Source of the DNA: Breoghania corrubedonensis
GTDB lineage: Bacteria > Pseudomonadota > Alphaproteobacteria > Rhizobiales > Stappiaceae
Direction of reading: 5' to 3'
Length of the DNA: 64,000 nt
Assembly: GCF_003053845.1 (NCBI RefSeq)
Contig: NZ_QAYG01000001.1
Location: 316,078 to 380,077 of the forward strand
In this document: positions 46,900 to 55,677 of the stretch, one piece after another
Numbering within the stretch: position 1 is the first letter of the stretch
How the letters are laid out: every line of letters begins with the position of its first letter
Notes under the pieces: model-generated
Databases searched by the model: none
What the model was told of the DNA's origin: nothing
The model's input: the letters and a program-made list of their open reading frames with translations, nothing else
Position numbers and translations under genes: made by a program

Positions 46900-47778
46900 A
46901 TGACCGCCGACAGCCTGCTTCTTCCCGGACTTTCGATGATCGCATCCGACTACGACGGCATCCTGTGCGACGTGTGGGGTGTCGTGCACAACGGCGTGCG
47001 CGTCAATCCGGGCGCGAGCGAGGCGCTCTCACGGTTTCGCGAACAGGGCGGCCGGGTGGTGCTGATCACCAACGCACCGCGCCCCTCCGCCCCGATCTAC
47101 GAACAGCTCGACAGTCTCGGCTGTCCGCGCGCCGCCTATGACACCATCGTCACCTCCGGCGACGTGACCCACGGATTGCTGAAGGCCTACGAGGGTGACA
47201 CCGTCGTCCATATCGGGCCGGAGCGCGACTACACGCTCTACGAAGGCACGGGGCTTGCCGCAGTCGAGGACGATGCGCGGGCGCCCGATGGCGGGTTGAT
47301 CGTCTGCACCGGGCTCTACGATGACGTCAACGAGACGCCGGAAGACTATCACGAGCGGTTCAGGAAGCTGATCGCGCGCGGGTTTTCCATGGTCTGCGCC
47401 AACCCGGACGTGGTCGTGGAGCGCGGCGACACGCTGATCTGGTGTGCGGGCGCCCTGGCGCGCGACTATGCGGCGCTCGGCGGCAAGGTGCAGATCCTCG
47501 GCAAGCCCTACAAGCCGATCTACGACCGCGCCATTGGCGAGCTGGAACGGCTCTCCGGCCGGGCACAGGACCGCGCGAAGGTGCTGGCCATCGGCGACGG
47601 TCTGCCGACCGACATCAAGGGCGCCTGCGGCCAGGGGCTCGACGTCCTCTTCATCACCGCCGGCATCCACGCCGCCGATTTCGGCGCCGCCGAAATGCCC
47701 GATGGTGGACTGGTCCGCGACCGGCTGGAAAGCGAGGGCCTCTCGGCGCGCGCCGCAATGCCCCGCCTCTCCTGGTAG
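46900..47778 (+). CDS. HAD-superfamily phosphatase, subfamily IIA (TIGR01459 type)
   Basis: 292 aa. Motif I is SDYDGILCDVWGVVHNG, motif II LITNAPRPS, the Lys GKPYKPIYDRA and motif IV IGDGLPTDIKGACGQGLD. The NagD-like C2 cap lies between motifs II and III. These proteins are annotated as HAD hydrolases of unknown substrate in alphaproteobacteria; in rhizobia they often lie near ribF-ileS-lspA, and here ribF lies 4.4 kb to the right. Divergent from mutL across 211 bases. Confidence 0.88.
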   Translation: MTADSLLLPGLSMIASDYDGILCDVWGVVHNGVRVNPGASEALSRFREQGGRVVLITNAPRPSAPIYEQLDSLGCPRAAYDTIVTSGDVTHGLLKAYEGDTVVHIGPERDYTLYEGTGLAAVEDDARAPDGGLIVCTGLYDDVNETPEDYHERFRKLIARGFSMVCANPDVVVERGDTLIWCAGALARDYAALGGKVQILGKPYKPIYDRAIGELERLSGRAQDRAKVLAIGDGLPTDIKGACGQGLDVLFITAGIHAADFGAAEMPDGGLVRDRLESEGLSARAAMPRLSW

Positions 47779-47890
47779 TCAGAAGATCCGCTTTGGACGC
47801 GAGGACGAATGGTCCCGGGGTTCCGCGTGCCGGGCCACACCAGCCCAGGCACATGGAAAGGACGGCGCTTTCCGTTCTGCACGGATGGTT

Positions 47891-47921
47891 TGCCCATCAG
47901 ACTTTTGCAATCTGATGGGCA
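47891..47921. terminator. Hairpin between HAD gene and convergent nucleotidase gene
   Basis: Perfect 11-bp stem TGCCCATCAGA / TCTGATGGGCA with a 9-base loop containing TTTT, 7 bases from the nucleotidase stop. It probably terminates transcription from both directions. Confidence 0.6.
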
Positions 47922-47927
47922 TGGACC

Positions 47928-49925
47928 TCAGGCGACCGTCAATCGACCATCCAGCTTCGCGCCCGTCACCTCACCGACCGTGCCGATCTGCCGGATCCTC
48001 GCAATCAGCTCGGTGCGATAGACAAGTCCGGTATGCGTAAAGTCGAACCCGCGCACGTCATAGCCCTTGACCTCGCGCTCCAGACCGCCGGCGATCAGCT
48101 TGCCGTTCCAGGCCTCTCCACCGGCCCCAAGGGCGATGTAGGTGTTGAAGGCCATGGTGAAGGTGTCGTTCTCGACTTCCTCCACCGGCCTGCCGTTGAG
48201 GATGATATCCACCGCGCGAGCCTCGGCAGGTGATGCGCCGAGCGCGATCCGGTAGCGGATGCCCGACGAGAAATGCAGAAAGCCGCGCGCGATGAACTCG
48301 GCGACATCCACCTTGTCCCTCTCTTCGGGACGCACGATGCGCCTGGCGTTGGAGTTCAGCATATCGCGGATCTGGGCCCCGGTGACACGGGCGATCTCGA
48401 CCTGGTCGGCATAGGGCATCACATCGAACCAGGCGCGATAGGTCAGCGGTCCCGCCTCTATCCCGTGAACCAGTCCCGACGCGTTGAACAGCGAGAAGTC
48501 GACCTTGCCGGCGGCGAAGGTTTCTGAACGGGCCACAAGGGTGTCGTTCATGAAATTCGCCAATGCGATCTCGCCGGAATACCGGTCGCGCACGGTTTGC
48601 TGCGTCGAGACGGGCGCATCCTTGTCGACGGTACCGATCACCTCGGTCAGCTTTTCGTCGAGCGCGGAGATCATCGGCGCGATGACGGCGGTTTCGAACG
48701 CCTGGTCGTAGTCACCATCGTGTTCGAGATCGTCATAGCCGGCCTCGCCTTCCCTGACCCGGTCGTCGCGAAGCTTGATCGGATGCAGGTCGACATTGTT
48801 GAACCACTTGTCGCGCCCCTCGTCCGCCGCGACGGACATGGAGATGTTGCCCAGAAACTGGCCGAAAGCCTTGGCCTGGGTGAGCAGGACGCCGGAGACC
48901 ATGTTGTGCTCATCCAGCCCGTCGGTGTTGAGCTCGGTATGGGAATGGCCGCCGATCAGGACCACAGGCTTTTGCGACATGGGCCCGATCGCCTCCGCGA
49001 TCGAGAAGTCGCCTTCGCCGATCTTGCGCGCCGCGCCCGACTTTCCCGAACGGTGCATGCCCGCGCCATACCCGCAATGGGACAGGATCACGACCACGTC
49101 GGAAGCCGCCTCCACCGCCTTGTAGAGATTGGTGACCGCTCTCACCGGGCTCACCACCTGCAAGGTCGGATCGCTGTCCAGACCGGTGCGCGTGTCCACG
49201 GCGGTGGTCAGTCCGATAACGCCGACACGCAGCCCCTTCGCCTGCAGGATCGCTGCGGGAAAATAGTCGCGGTCACGTTCCAGATGGGTGGAGTTGTGAA
49301 CGTTGGCACTCAGAAGCGGGAACCTGGCCTCGCGCCGGATGCCGAGTCTGAGCTGTGCGGAGCCGCGGTCGAATTCGTGGTTGCCCAGCGTCGCCAGTTC
49401 GATGCCCGCCGCCGCATTCGCGCGATAGCCGGGATCGGCGATGAACTCGTCTTCGTTCCAGCCGATGAGTTCGTCGAAGATCGAGCCCGTGTGATCGTCG
49501 CCGGCCGACAGGAACAGGACGATCTCGTCCTTGCGCGCCCGCTCGCGGGTTTCCCTGACGATCTTGACCATCTGAGCGAGGCGATGCGTGTCGCCCTTCT
49601 TCTTGCTCATGTCGGTCATGTGGTTGTGCATGTCGTTGAAGTGCATGAGCCGCAGCACGCGGCGCTCGCCGGGAGCCAGGGTCTTCTCCGGGACCGGCGC
49701 CCCGTCCTGCGCCACGATGGTGCGGATCGGACCCGACAACGGATCGCCCTTCAGCAAGAAGAGCTTTTCGACATTTCCCTGCGGGTTGGGCGTTGCCGCG
49801 ACCAGTTGCAATTCACCGGCTGCGGGCGCCGCGTCCGCGCGGCGAACAAGCATGGGTGACAGGGCTGAAATCGTCGCACCACCGACGACGGTGGACATGA
49901 AGCAACGCCTTGTGAGGAGAGGCAT
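47928..49925 (-). CDS. Tat-exported bifunctional 5'-nucleotidase / 2',3'-cyclic phosphodiesterase
   Basis: 665 aa UshA/CpdB-like periplasmic enzyme. The N-terminus LLTRRCFMSTVVGGA has a twin-arginine pair before a hydrophobic core ending RRADAAPA, suggesting Tat export folded with metal. The metallophosphatase domain shows LMHFNDMHNH, LSAGDDHTGS, ATLGNHEFDRGS, VVILSHCGYG and IGGHSHTELN; the C-terminal 5'-nucleotidase domain (from about 440) has NASGLVHGIEAGPLTY and LNSNARRI. It scavenges phosphate and nucleosides from external nucleotides. The hairpin at 50039-50083 separates it from cheZ. Confidence 0.92.
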   Translation of the reverse strand: MPLLTRRCFMSTVVGGATISALSPMLVRRADAAPAAGELQLVAATPNPQGNVEKLFLLKGDPLSGPIRTIVAQDGAPVPEKTLAPGERRVLRLMHFNDMHNHMTDMSKKKGDTHRLAQMVKIVRETRERARKDEIVLFLSAGDDHTGSIFDELIGWNEDEFIADPGYRANAAAGIELATLGNHEFDRGSAQLRLGIRREARFPLLSANVHNSTHLERDRDYFPAAILQAKGLRVGVIGLTTAVDTRTGLDSDPTLQVVSPVRAVTNLYKAVEAASDVVVILSHCGYGAGMHRSGKSGAARKIGEGDFSIAEAIGPMSQKPVVLIGGHSHTELNTDGLDEHNMVSGVLLTQAKAFGQFLGNISMSVAADEGRDKWFNNVDLHPIKLRDDRVREGEAGYDDLEHDGDYDQAFETAVIAPMISALDEKLTEVIGTVDKDAPVSTQQTVRDRYSGEIALANFMNDTLVARSETFAAGKVDFSLFNASGLVHGIEAGPLTYRAWFDVMPYADQVEIARVTGAQIRDMLNSNARRIVRPEERDKVDVAEFIARGFLHFSSGIRYRIALGASPAEARAVDIILNGRPVEEVENDTFTMAFNTYIALGAGGEAWNGKLIAGGLEREVKGYDVRGFDFTHTGLVYRTELIARIRQIGTVGEVTGAKLDGRLTVA

Positions 49926-50038
49926 CTTGGAGACTCGTTTCTAGACAGGATGGCAGGATAGCCGGGTCCTACTAAAAGGCCTCCGATAACGGTTTCATGA
50001 CACCGCTTGCAGAATATCCGTGTGCGGAAACGCGCCCT

Positions 50039-50083
50039 TGAATGCGAAAAGAGCGGCCACCGGGACCGCTCTTTTCGCATTCA
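50039..50083 (-). terminator. Strong 18-bp hairpin after cheZ
   Basis: Perfect 18-bp inverted repeat (arms 50039-50056 and 50066-50083, starting TGAATGCGAAAAGAGCGG) with a 9-base loop, 16 bases downstream of the cheZ stop. The A/T-rich block inside the stem gives the T-run expected of a terminator. It closes the cheY-cheZ transcript. Confidence 0.75.
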
Positions 50084-50099
50084 GCCGATCTGGTCGATC

Positions 50100-50777
50100 T
50101 CAATCGAAGAGCTTGTCAATATCCGCCTGGTCGGACCCGCCGAGCATGGCGTCGATCTCGTCCTGGGAGACACCCTCCCCGGCATGCTGCGGGCCGTGGA
50201 GAATCAGCTCGCGCTGGCGGCGCTCGTCCGCCGTCTCTTCGACATCGCCCTCATCATTTTCCATGATGCGCAGACGTTCGACGAAGTGCGTGACACGCTC
50301 GTCGATGTAAGACAGCGTCTTGACGACCTTGGAAATCCGCTGGCCCGTGATGTCCTGGAAGGCGCAGGCTTCAAAAATCTCGATCATCTTGTCGCCGACC
50401 ATCGTCTGATAGGCGGTCGCGTCGGATGTGTCGGCAGCCATGATCTCTTCGGCGGCGGCCATGATCGTCTGGGTCGCCTCTTCCGTCGCGTCGACGATGG
50501 CGTCGAGCTCGCGGCCGGCCTCGGGAATGCGGTTGTGCTTCATGTCGGAGGCGCGAAGCTGAACCACTTCCTGCTTCATCCGCGCGATCTCGTTGGCGAT
50601 ATCCTCGAATTCCTGCCGCATCGAGGGGGCGTAGGAGTGGAGGAAACCCTTGAAATCGCCGGCCATAACTTCGGCCAGCCGCATCACGTCGTTCAGTGAG
50701 ACGTGGTCTCCGCGGGCCTTGTTGTCCTCAAGAAACTTGATCACGCCCGAGACGTCGTTTTTCGTCATCGGTATCAT
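50100..50777 (-). CDS. cheZ: Chemotaxis protein phosphatase CheZ
   Basis: 225 aa, mostly helical. The catalytic block ACAFQDITGQRISKVVKTL puts Asp142 and Gln146 at the positions of the Asp143/Gln147 pair in E. coli CheZ (214 aa), which insert into the CheY-P site. A long helical hairpin (about 50-175) is followed by an acidic linker and a C-terminal CheY-binding peptide DQADIDKLFD. Just before it lies VSQDEIDAMLGG, resembling FliM's N-terminal CheY-binding motif. ATG 50777 has AGGGA upstream; an ATG at 50987 would add a 70-residue polar N-terminus. It follows cheY. Confidence 0.88.
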   Translation of the reverse strand: MIPMTKNDVSGVIKFLEDNKARGDHVSLNDVMRLAEVMAGDFKGFLHSYAPSMRQEFEDIANEIARMKQEVVQLRASDMKHNRIPEAGRELDAIVDATEEATQTIMAAAEEIMAADTSDATAYQTMVGDKMIEIFEACAFQDITGQRISKVVKTLSYIDERVTHFVERLRIMENDEGDVEETADERRQRELILHGPQHAGEGVSQDEIDAMLGGSDQADIDKLFD

Positions 50778-51003
50778 GGCTTTTTCCCTGTCTGCCGCGC
50801 GCGCTGGCTCATTTTCCGCCTCGCGCGGGCTTTTATCCCTCCCGTCGGGCGCGCTGTCGCACGCCGGCGGATCCGAATCCGGTGTCCGGCCGGGCTGGTC
50901 TGATGCCGCGCCTGCCTGACCCGATTCGCTTTTTTCTATTATAGCGGGCCGCGACGCGTGCCGGTTCCCGTCTGACCGATTGCGCATGCCCTTCAGCCGT
51001 TCG

Positions 51004-51387
51004 CTAGTCGTTGAAGACCGCGTCGATCTTGCCCTTCAACGTCTGCGCATTGAACGGCTTCACGATGTAGTTGTTCACGCCCGCCTTCTTGGCGGCGATG
51101 ACGTTCTCCGTTTTGGATTCCGCCGTCACCATGATGAAGGGCGTCTTGCAAAGACCCGAATCGGACCGAACCTGCTTCAGCAGCTCGTAACCGGTCATCG
51201 GCTCCATGTTCCAGTCGGAGATCACGAGACCGTACTTGCGCTGCTTCATCTTCTCCAGCGCCTCCGTGCCATCCGCAGCGTCATCGATATCGCTGAAGCC
51301 GAGTTGCTTCAGCAGGTTACGGATGATGCGGATCATCGTCTTGTAATCATCAACCACAAGAACCGGCATCGAAAGATCAAGGGCCAT
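51004..51387 (-). CDS. cheY: Chemotaxis response regulator CheY
   Basis: 127 aa receiver closely resembling enterobacterial CheY: VLVVDDYKTMIRIIRNLLKQLGF, phospho-acceptor Asp58 in VISDWNMEPMTGYELL, Thr88 in IMVTAES and Lys110 in YIVKPFNAQTL. ATG 51387 has GGAG 7 bases upstream. It is first in a two-gene leftward unit with cheZ. Phosphorylated CheY would bind the flagellar switch; no other che or fli gene is in the window. Confidence 0.94.
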   Translation of the reverse strand: MALDLSMPVLVVDDYKTMIRIIRNLLKQLGFSDIDDAADGTEALEKMKQRKYGLVISDWNMEPMTGYELLKQVRSDSGLCKTPFIMVTAESKTENVIAAKKAGVNNYIVKPFNAQTLKGKIDAVFND

Positions 51388-51641
51388 ATTTTACTCCATG
51401 CACTCACCTGAACAGCCATGGCCATCGCGGCCGTACAGCGTTGTGACGATCCAGGAAAGAGATCTGCCGGTTCCCCGGCTCCCCACGCGTGGCTTCACAA
51501 TAGGCAGAGGGGACTGAAAAGAGAGTTAAAATTCGAGGATGAACATGCACATGGCAGGCGAATGCTCCAAAAGCCGAATTGTGGGGTATCTTTGACGCCC
51601 TTAACCTGCGGCTCCATCCGCAGTTTCCCGGAAACCATACA

Positions 51642-52094
51642 ATGTCCCTGCCTCCCCTGCGCACGCTCTATTTCGAAGACTTGGAAATCGGCATGAGCGA
51701 GAGCCTTACGAAGACCGTTCACAGCGACGATGTGGTCGGCTTTGCCGAAGTCTCCGGTGACCGCAATCCGATCCACCTTTCAGAACACTTCGCGGCCAGA
51801 ACCCCGTTCCGCACGCGCATCGCACACGGCCTCTATACCGCCAGCCTGATCTCCGCCCTTCTGGGCACGCGCCTGCCCGGCCCCGGCGCGATCTATCTGT
51901 CGCAGACGCTCAACTTCAAGGCGCCGGTGAGGATCGATGACGTACTCACCGTCACGATCACGGTGTCGGAGCTGGTGGAGCGCGGCAGAAAGGCGCGCCT
52001 TTCCTGTGTCGCATCGGTGGGCGACACGGTCGTGCTGGAAGGCGAGGCCGTGGTGAAGGTGCCCGGTCGCGGCGATCCCGGCGGGGTCGATTAG
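51642..52094 (+). CDS. MaoC-family dehydratase (R-specific enoyl-CoA hydratase-like)
   Basis: 150 aa single hot-dog domain. The catalytic Asp and His are in SGDRNPIHLSEHFA, followed by RIAHGLYTASLISALLGTRLPGPGAIYLSQTLNFKAPV, the standard hydratase-2 pattern (as in PhaJ). Likely hydrates trans-2-enoyl-CoA to (R)-3-hydroxyacyl-CoA, for beta-oxidation or polyhydroxyalkanoate supply. ATG 51642 begins the conserved protein; upstream codons lack similarity. Divergent from cheY across 254 bases. Confidence 0.9.
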   Translation: MSLPPLRTLYFEDLEIGMSESLTKTVHSDDVVGFAEVSGDRNPIHLSEHFAARTPFRTRIAHGLYTASLISALLGTRLPGPGAIYLSQTLNFKAPVRIDDVLTVTITVSELVERGRKARLSCVASVGDTVVLEGEAVVKVPGRGDPGGVD

Positions 52095-52219
52095 GCCCGG
52101 CATTGCGGGGACCGTGCGCGGCGCAGCGGCCAGGCGAGCGGGACGTTTTACACGCTTGACCTTTGAGCGTTAAGTCGGCACGGTCCGCGCGCCTCTCCAT
52201 GCCACCGGGATCCGCCCTC

Positions 52220-53248
52220 ATGCCGCATGCCGCCGCACCGGCGCCGAAAGCGTTTCACGCCGCCTATTCCCTCGACGCCTTTCCCGGCGCCCTGAAGGGC
52301 GGGGTCGTTGGCATCGGCAATTTCGATGGCGTCCACCGGGGCCATCAGGCGGTGCTGGAAAAGGTGCGGGAAGAAGCCGACCGGTTGGGCTTGCCTGGCT
52401 ACGTGATGACGTTCGAGCCGCACCCGCGCGCCTTCTTCACCCCGCAAAAGCCGCTGTTCCGGCTGACCCCGCCGCACGCCAAGGCGGAGATCGTACGGGC
52501 TTTCGGCCTCGAAGGATTGCTGGTCCTGCCCTTCGACGCCTCCTTCGCGCTGCGTGAGGCCTCGGACTTCGTCGAGCGCATTCTCGTGAAGCGGCTCTCC
52601 ATCGTCCACGCGGTCACCGGCTACGACTTCCATTTCGGCCGCGCACGCGCCGGCACGCCCGACTACCTGCGCCAGTCGGGCGATAAGCACGGTTTCGGCG
52701 TCTCCATCGTCGATCGCGTGCATGACGAGGGCGGCGAGACGATCTCGTCCAGCCGCATCCGCAAGGCGCTTTCGGACGGCGAGATCGCACTGGCCAACGG
52801 GCTGCTGGGCTATCGCTGGTTCGCGGAGGGCGCAGTGCGCGATGGCGACAAGCGTGGCCGCGAACTCGGCTATCCGACGGCCAACATCGCGCTCAATCCC
52901 GACTGTGCGCTTGCCCACGGCATCTATGCGGTGCGCACCGTCATCGACGGCGTGCTGCACAACGGGGTGGCGAATTTCGGCCGCCGGCCGACCTTCGACA
53001 ACGGCGCGCCGCTGCTGGAGGTCCATGTCTTCGACTTCGCCGGCAACCTCTATGGCAAGACGCTGGAAGTCTCCTTCGTCTCGTTCCTGCGCGGCGAGGA
53101 GAAATTCGACACTATCGACGCGCTGATCGTCCAGATGGACCGTGACAGCGAAGAGGCCCGCGCCGCGATCGCCGCGTTGCAACCGCTGTCGCCGCTGGAC
53201 CTCGCCCTTTACGACATTCCGCGCGCCGGCGAGGCCGCCGCGGGCTGA
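52220..53248 (+). CDS. ribF: Bifunctional riboflavin kinase / FAD synthetase
   Basis: 342 aa from ATG 52220. N-terminal nucleotidyltransferase with GVVGIGNFDGVHRGHQAVL, TFEPHPRAFF, FRLTPPHAKAEI and ISSSRIRKALSDGEI; C-terminal flavokinase with GDKRGRELGYPTANIAL, GIYAVRT and GVANFGRRPTFD. It makes FMN then FAD from riboflavin. No FMN riboswitch consensus is visible upstream. ATG 52199 is an alternative start. The 3' end overlaps the convergent GT87-like gene by 40 bases. Confidence 0.95.
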   Translation: MPHAAAPAPKAFHAAYSLDAFPGALKGGVVGIGNFDGVHRGHQAVLEKVREEADRLGLPGYVMTFEPHPRAFFTPQKPLFRLTPPHAKAEIVRAFGLEGLLVLPFDASFALREASDFVERILVKRLSIVHAVTGYDFHFGRARAGTPDYLRQSGDKHGFGVSIVDRVHDEGGETISSSRIRKALSDGEIALANGLLGYRWFAEGAVRDGDKRGRELGYPTANIALNPDCALAHGIYAVRTVIDGVLHNGVANFGRRPTFDNGAPLLEVHVFDFAGNLYGKTLEVSFVSFLRGEEKFDTIDALIVQMDRDSEEARAAIAALQPLSPLDLALYDIPRAGEAAAG

Positions 53249-54453
53249 TCCGCTCCGCCGGGCTTTGGCGCAGCCGCCGCTTCCCGCCGCAGGCCGAGCA
53301 AAATCACGATGACCAGCAGCAGCGGTCCGGCAGGAAGCCACAGTTTCTCGGCAAGGCCGGCAGCGGCCCCGCTGAAAACGAGAACTCCGGCCAGCGCCGT
53401 CTTCTCGTAAGGCAGGAAGCCCTTCTCAATTCCTTCTCGAAGCAGGAAGGCCGCCGGGACGAGCATGAGCGTCAATTCGTAGCCAAAGGCGTAGGGGGTT
53501 GCGAGAACGCAAGCCGGGACGAGCACGAGGGCCCCGGCGACAAAGCTGCGCATGCGCATCCAGGTCCATGCCACGGCCGCCGCCGCGAACACACAGGCGA
53601 GCGCTTGCAGACACCAGCCTGTGGCCACATCGAGACCGAGCAGACGGGCCGCGGAATAGACCGAGATCGATCTTGCCCAGGGAACGGAGCCGTCCTGCAG
53701 CACGTCGCTGCCAACATGCATCTGTGCCACGAAGGCAACCCAGGGAGATGCCCCCAGAACCGCCCAGCTTGCCAAGGCGATGGCGATTGCCGACAGGCCG
53801 GCACCGAGAATTGTCCGCCAATGGCCGGAGACGAGCAACGCCGCCGGAACGAGCAGGCCGAGCTGTGGCTTGTAGGTCAGCAGACCGATCAGGAGACCGG
53901 CGGAAAACAACCCGCCGCGCCTCAGAAGCGCAAGCGCGAATGCGAACAACGCAGCCGATATCAACGTGTTCTGCCCGTGCAGGAGGGTGTTGAACGCGGC
54001 CGGCGCGGCGCACAGCAGCGCAACCAGACGCCAGTCCCCGGCCGCCATCCGCATCGCGGCAACGAAGAGGGCGAGGCTCAGCGCGGAAAACGCCAGAAAA
54101 GCGGGATAGAAATCCAGCGCGCCGAACGGCAGCACCGCCAGAAGCCAGGTCGGCGGGTAGAGAAAATTGAAGAATTCCGAGGTGTTTCCGGTGAGAGCCT
54201 GCTGAAAGGCGAGAAAAGCGGCGGTGTCGTATGGCGCGGCCGGAAAGCCGGAAAGCGCCTGGCCCGCCGCGAGCCAGAAGCTCAGGAAATCGATCAGCAT
54301 CACATTCCCGGCGGGAGCGTGATAGGGGTTGGGAACGAGGATCATCGCGACGAAAGCCAGCACATAGGCGGCGAGCGCCAGTTGTACCGCGAAGCTCACG
54401 AGATCGGGCCGGACCCACGTGCCCTCGCGCATTTTCGTCACAATACTCGACAT
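53209..54453 (-). CDS. GT87 (DUF2029) family integral membrane protein
   Basis: 414 aa with about eleven hydrophobic helices. DUF2029/GT87 marks are IDFLSFWLAAGQALSGFP (the acidic Asp of GT-C folds), FNFLYPPTWLLAVLPFG, LHGQNTLISAALFAFAL and LLTYKPQLGLLVPAALL. Relatives include polyprenyl-phosphomannose mannosyltransferases of actinobacteria; in rhizobia the substrate is unknown. AAGGGGCGGGA gives a good ribosome site. Its last 40 bases run antisense over the end of ribF. Confidence 0.82.
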   Translation of the reverse strand: MSSIVTKMREGTWVRPDLVSFAVQLALAAYVLAFVAMILVPNPYHAPAGNVMLIDFLSFWLAAGQALSGFPAAPYDTAAFLAFQQALTGNTSEFFNFLYPPTWLLAVLPFGALDFYPAFLAFSALSLALFVAAMRMAAGDWRLVALLCAAPAAFNTLLHGQNTLISAALFAFALALLRRGGLFSAGLLIGLLTYKPQLGLLVPAALLVSGHWRTILGAGLSAIAIALASWAVLGASPWVAFVAQMHVGSDVLQDGSVPWARSISVYSAARLLGLDVATGWCLQALACVFAAAAVAWTWMRMRSFVAGALVLVPACVLATPYAFGYELTLMLVPAAFLLREGIEKGFLPYEKTALAGVLVFSGAAAGLAEKLWLPAGPLLLVIVILLGLRREAAAAPKPGGADQPAAASPARGMS

Positions 54454-54639
54454 TCCCGCCCCTTGCGCCGCGTTCCCGATGGTGTCGGGGTCGTTGCAAT
54501 AACTTACGTCGAGAATTTCAAGAAAACCTTGCCCGGGACGGATTTCGGTTTCCCCAGAACGGACGCAGCGAAAACGATCGCCGCGCCCGCATGAAAGAGA
54601 TAGTCGAGAGACATGGGCAAGACGGACGGCGAACCGGCC

Positions 54640-55254
54640 TCACCGCGCCAGGCACACGACCTGCACTGGCAGTGAGGTCTTGGCGAGCTTGCGGCCGATC
54701 TCCCAGGGCTTGGGGTGCTTGTTTGCCTTGCGCCGGCATCCCATCACGACGGAAACCTTGTTGTTGATCTTGTAGGTCCAGTCGCGATCCAGAATGGCCG
54801 CGTTGGACCAGCCATCCGCCTTCAGTTTCGCCCGCTTGTGCTCGCAAAAGGCCTGGGGGCTTTTGAAGCCCGCCAGATAGACCGCCGACATGGGCACCGC
54901 CTTCGAGGCGATATGCTTGAACGTGCGCTGATCCTTGCCGTTCAAGGAGAAGATCTCCGGCAGCCCCTCATAGCTCGCATACTCCATCAAGGGTCCGCTC
55001 GGCACGCCGACCATTGCCTGGACATCGGAAATGCGATGGCCCTTCTTGCAGGCACCTTCCGTCCTGACGACGAACGTGTAGGTGTTGCCTGGTGACACAT
55101 AATTGTTGCTCTGCACCCCCACCTTGATCGCAAACGGCAGTTGATGCTGTTCGATCTTCAAGGACTGCGGCTTGCCCTTGAGTTTCGCGTCCGCTTGCGT
55201 TGACATCAGCCCAATCAAAACGGCCGATCCGACGAGAAATAATTTCGATTTCAT
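54640..55254 (-). CDS. Secreted four-cysteine protein of unknown function
   Basis: 204 aa. Clear signal peptide (MKSKLFLVGSAVLIGLMSTQADA, cleavage about residue 23). The mature part is basic, beta-rich, with four cysteines (69, 137, 163, 201) that could make two disulfides in the periplasm. I do not recognise a domain. GGAG sits 7 bases before the ATG and the upstream 60 bases are distinctly AT-rich. It is a solitary gene between GT87 and ileS. The composition of the gene and its upstream region differs somewhat from neighbours, so a lineage-specific acquisition is possible. Confidence 0.75.
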   Translation of the reverse strand: MKSKLFLVGSAVLIGLMSTQADAKLKGKPQSLKIEQHQLPFAIKVGVQSNNYVSPGNTYTFVVRTEGACKKGHRISDVQAMVGVPSGPLMEYASYEGLPEIFSLNGKDQRTFKHIASKAVPMSAVYLAGFKSPQAFCEHKRAKLKADGWSNAAILDRDWTYKINNKVSVVMGCRRKANKHPKPWEIGRKLAKTSLPVQVVCLAR

Positions 55255-55677
55255 TTAAAAACTCCATCGCGAAAGTCATCTGATCGGGCTTTTATATATT
55301 TTCCTCAAAATAAATACTGTTGCCTACGTCACATCCCGGCGACTTGTGGCGATGGCGTCCGGCTGGTCGAGGCGCGGTGACGCGGGCATCGGGAGCTGGG
55401 CCATAAACACTTTATTCGTCGGCCTTTCGCTGGTATCAGAACCGGCATGATGCGCTCGTTTTCTCTTCGGCGGTGCTTGCCGGTTCCGCGCCACATACGA
55501 ATTACCGGCCCGGCCTTCGGCTGACGGGGCATCCGCTCCAGCCTGAGGGACCGGGACGAAGGCGCCGGCGTACCTGCCGGCTGCTCCACCTTATCCTTTC
55601 GCGTTTGCGCCGACGCGAGGCCACGGCATCACGCCGGCGCCCGCGCTCCGGCTTCAAGACCAGCACAGATCCGAGCG
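55255..55677. other. Intergenic region upstream of ileS
   Basis: 423 bases between the divergent secreted-protein gene and ileS. The left 70 bases are AT-rich (leftward promoter); the rest is GC-rich. Short frames on both strands (for example 55473-55850 plus, 55329-55589 minus) are Arg/Pro/Ala-rich noise. No T-box or other leader is recognisable, as expected for alphaproteobacterial ileS. Confidence 0.4.

Noticed and set aside
52100-52219. FMN riboswitch before ribF
   Set aside because: None of the conserved RFN-element blocks is visible and the spacer is too short for the full structure.
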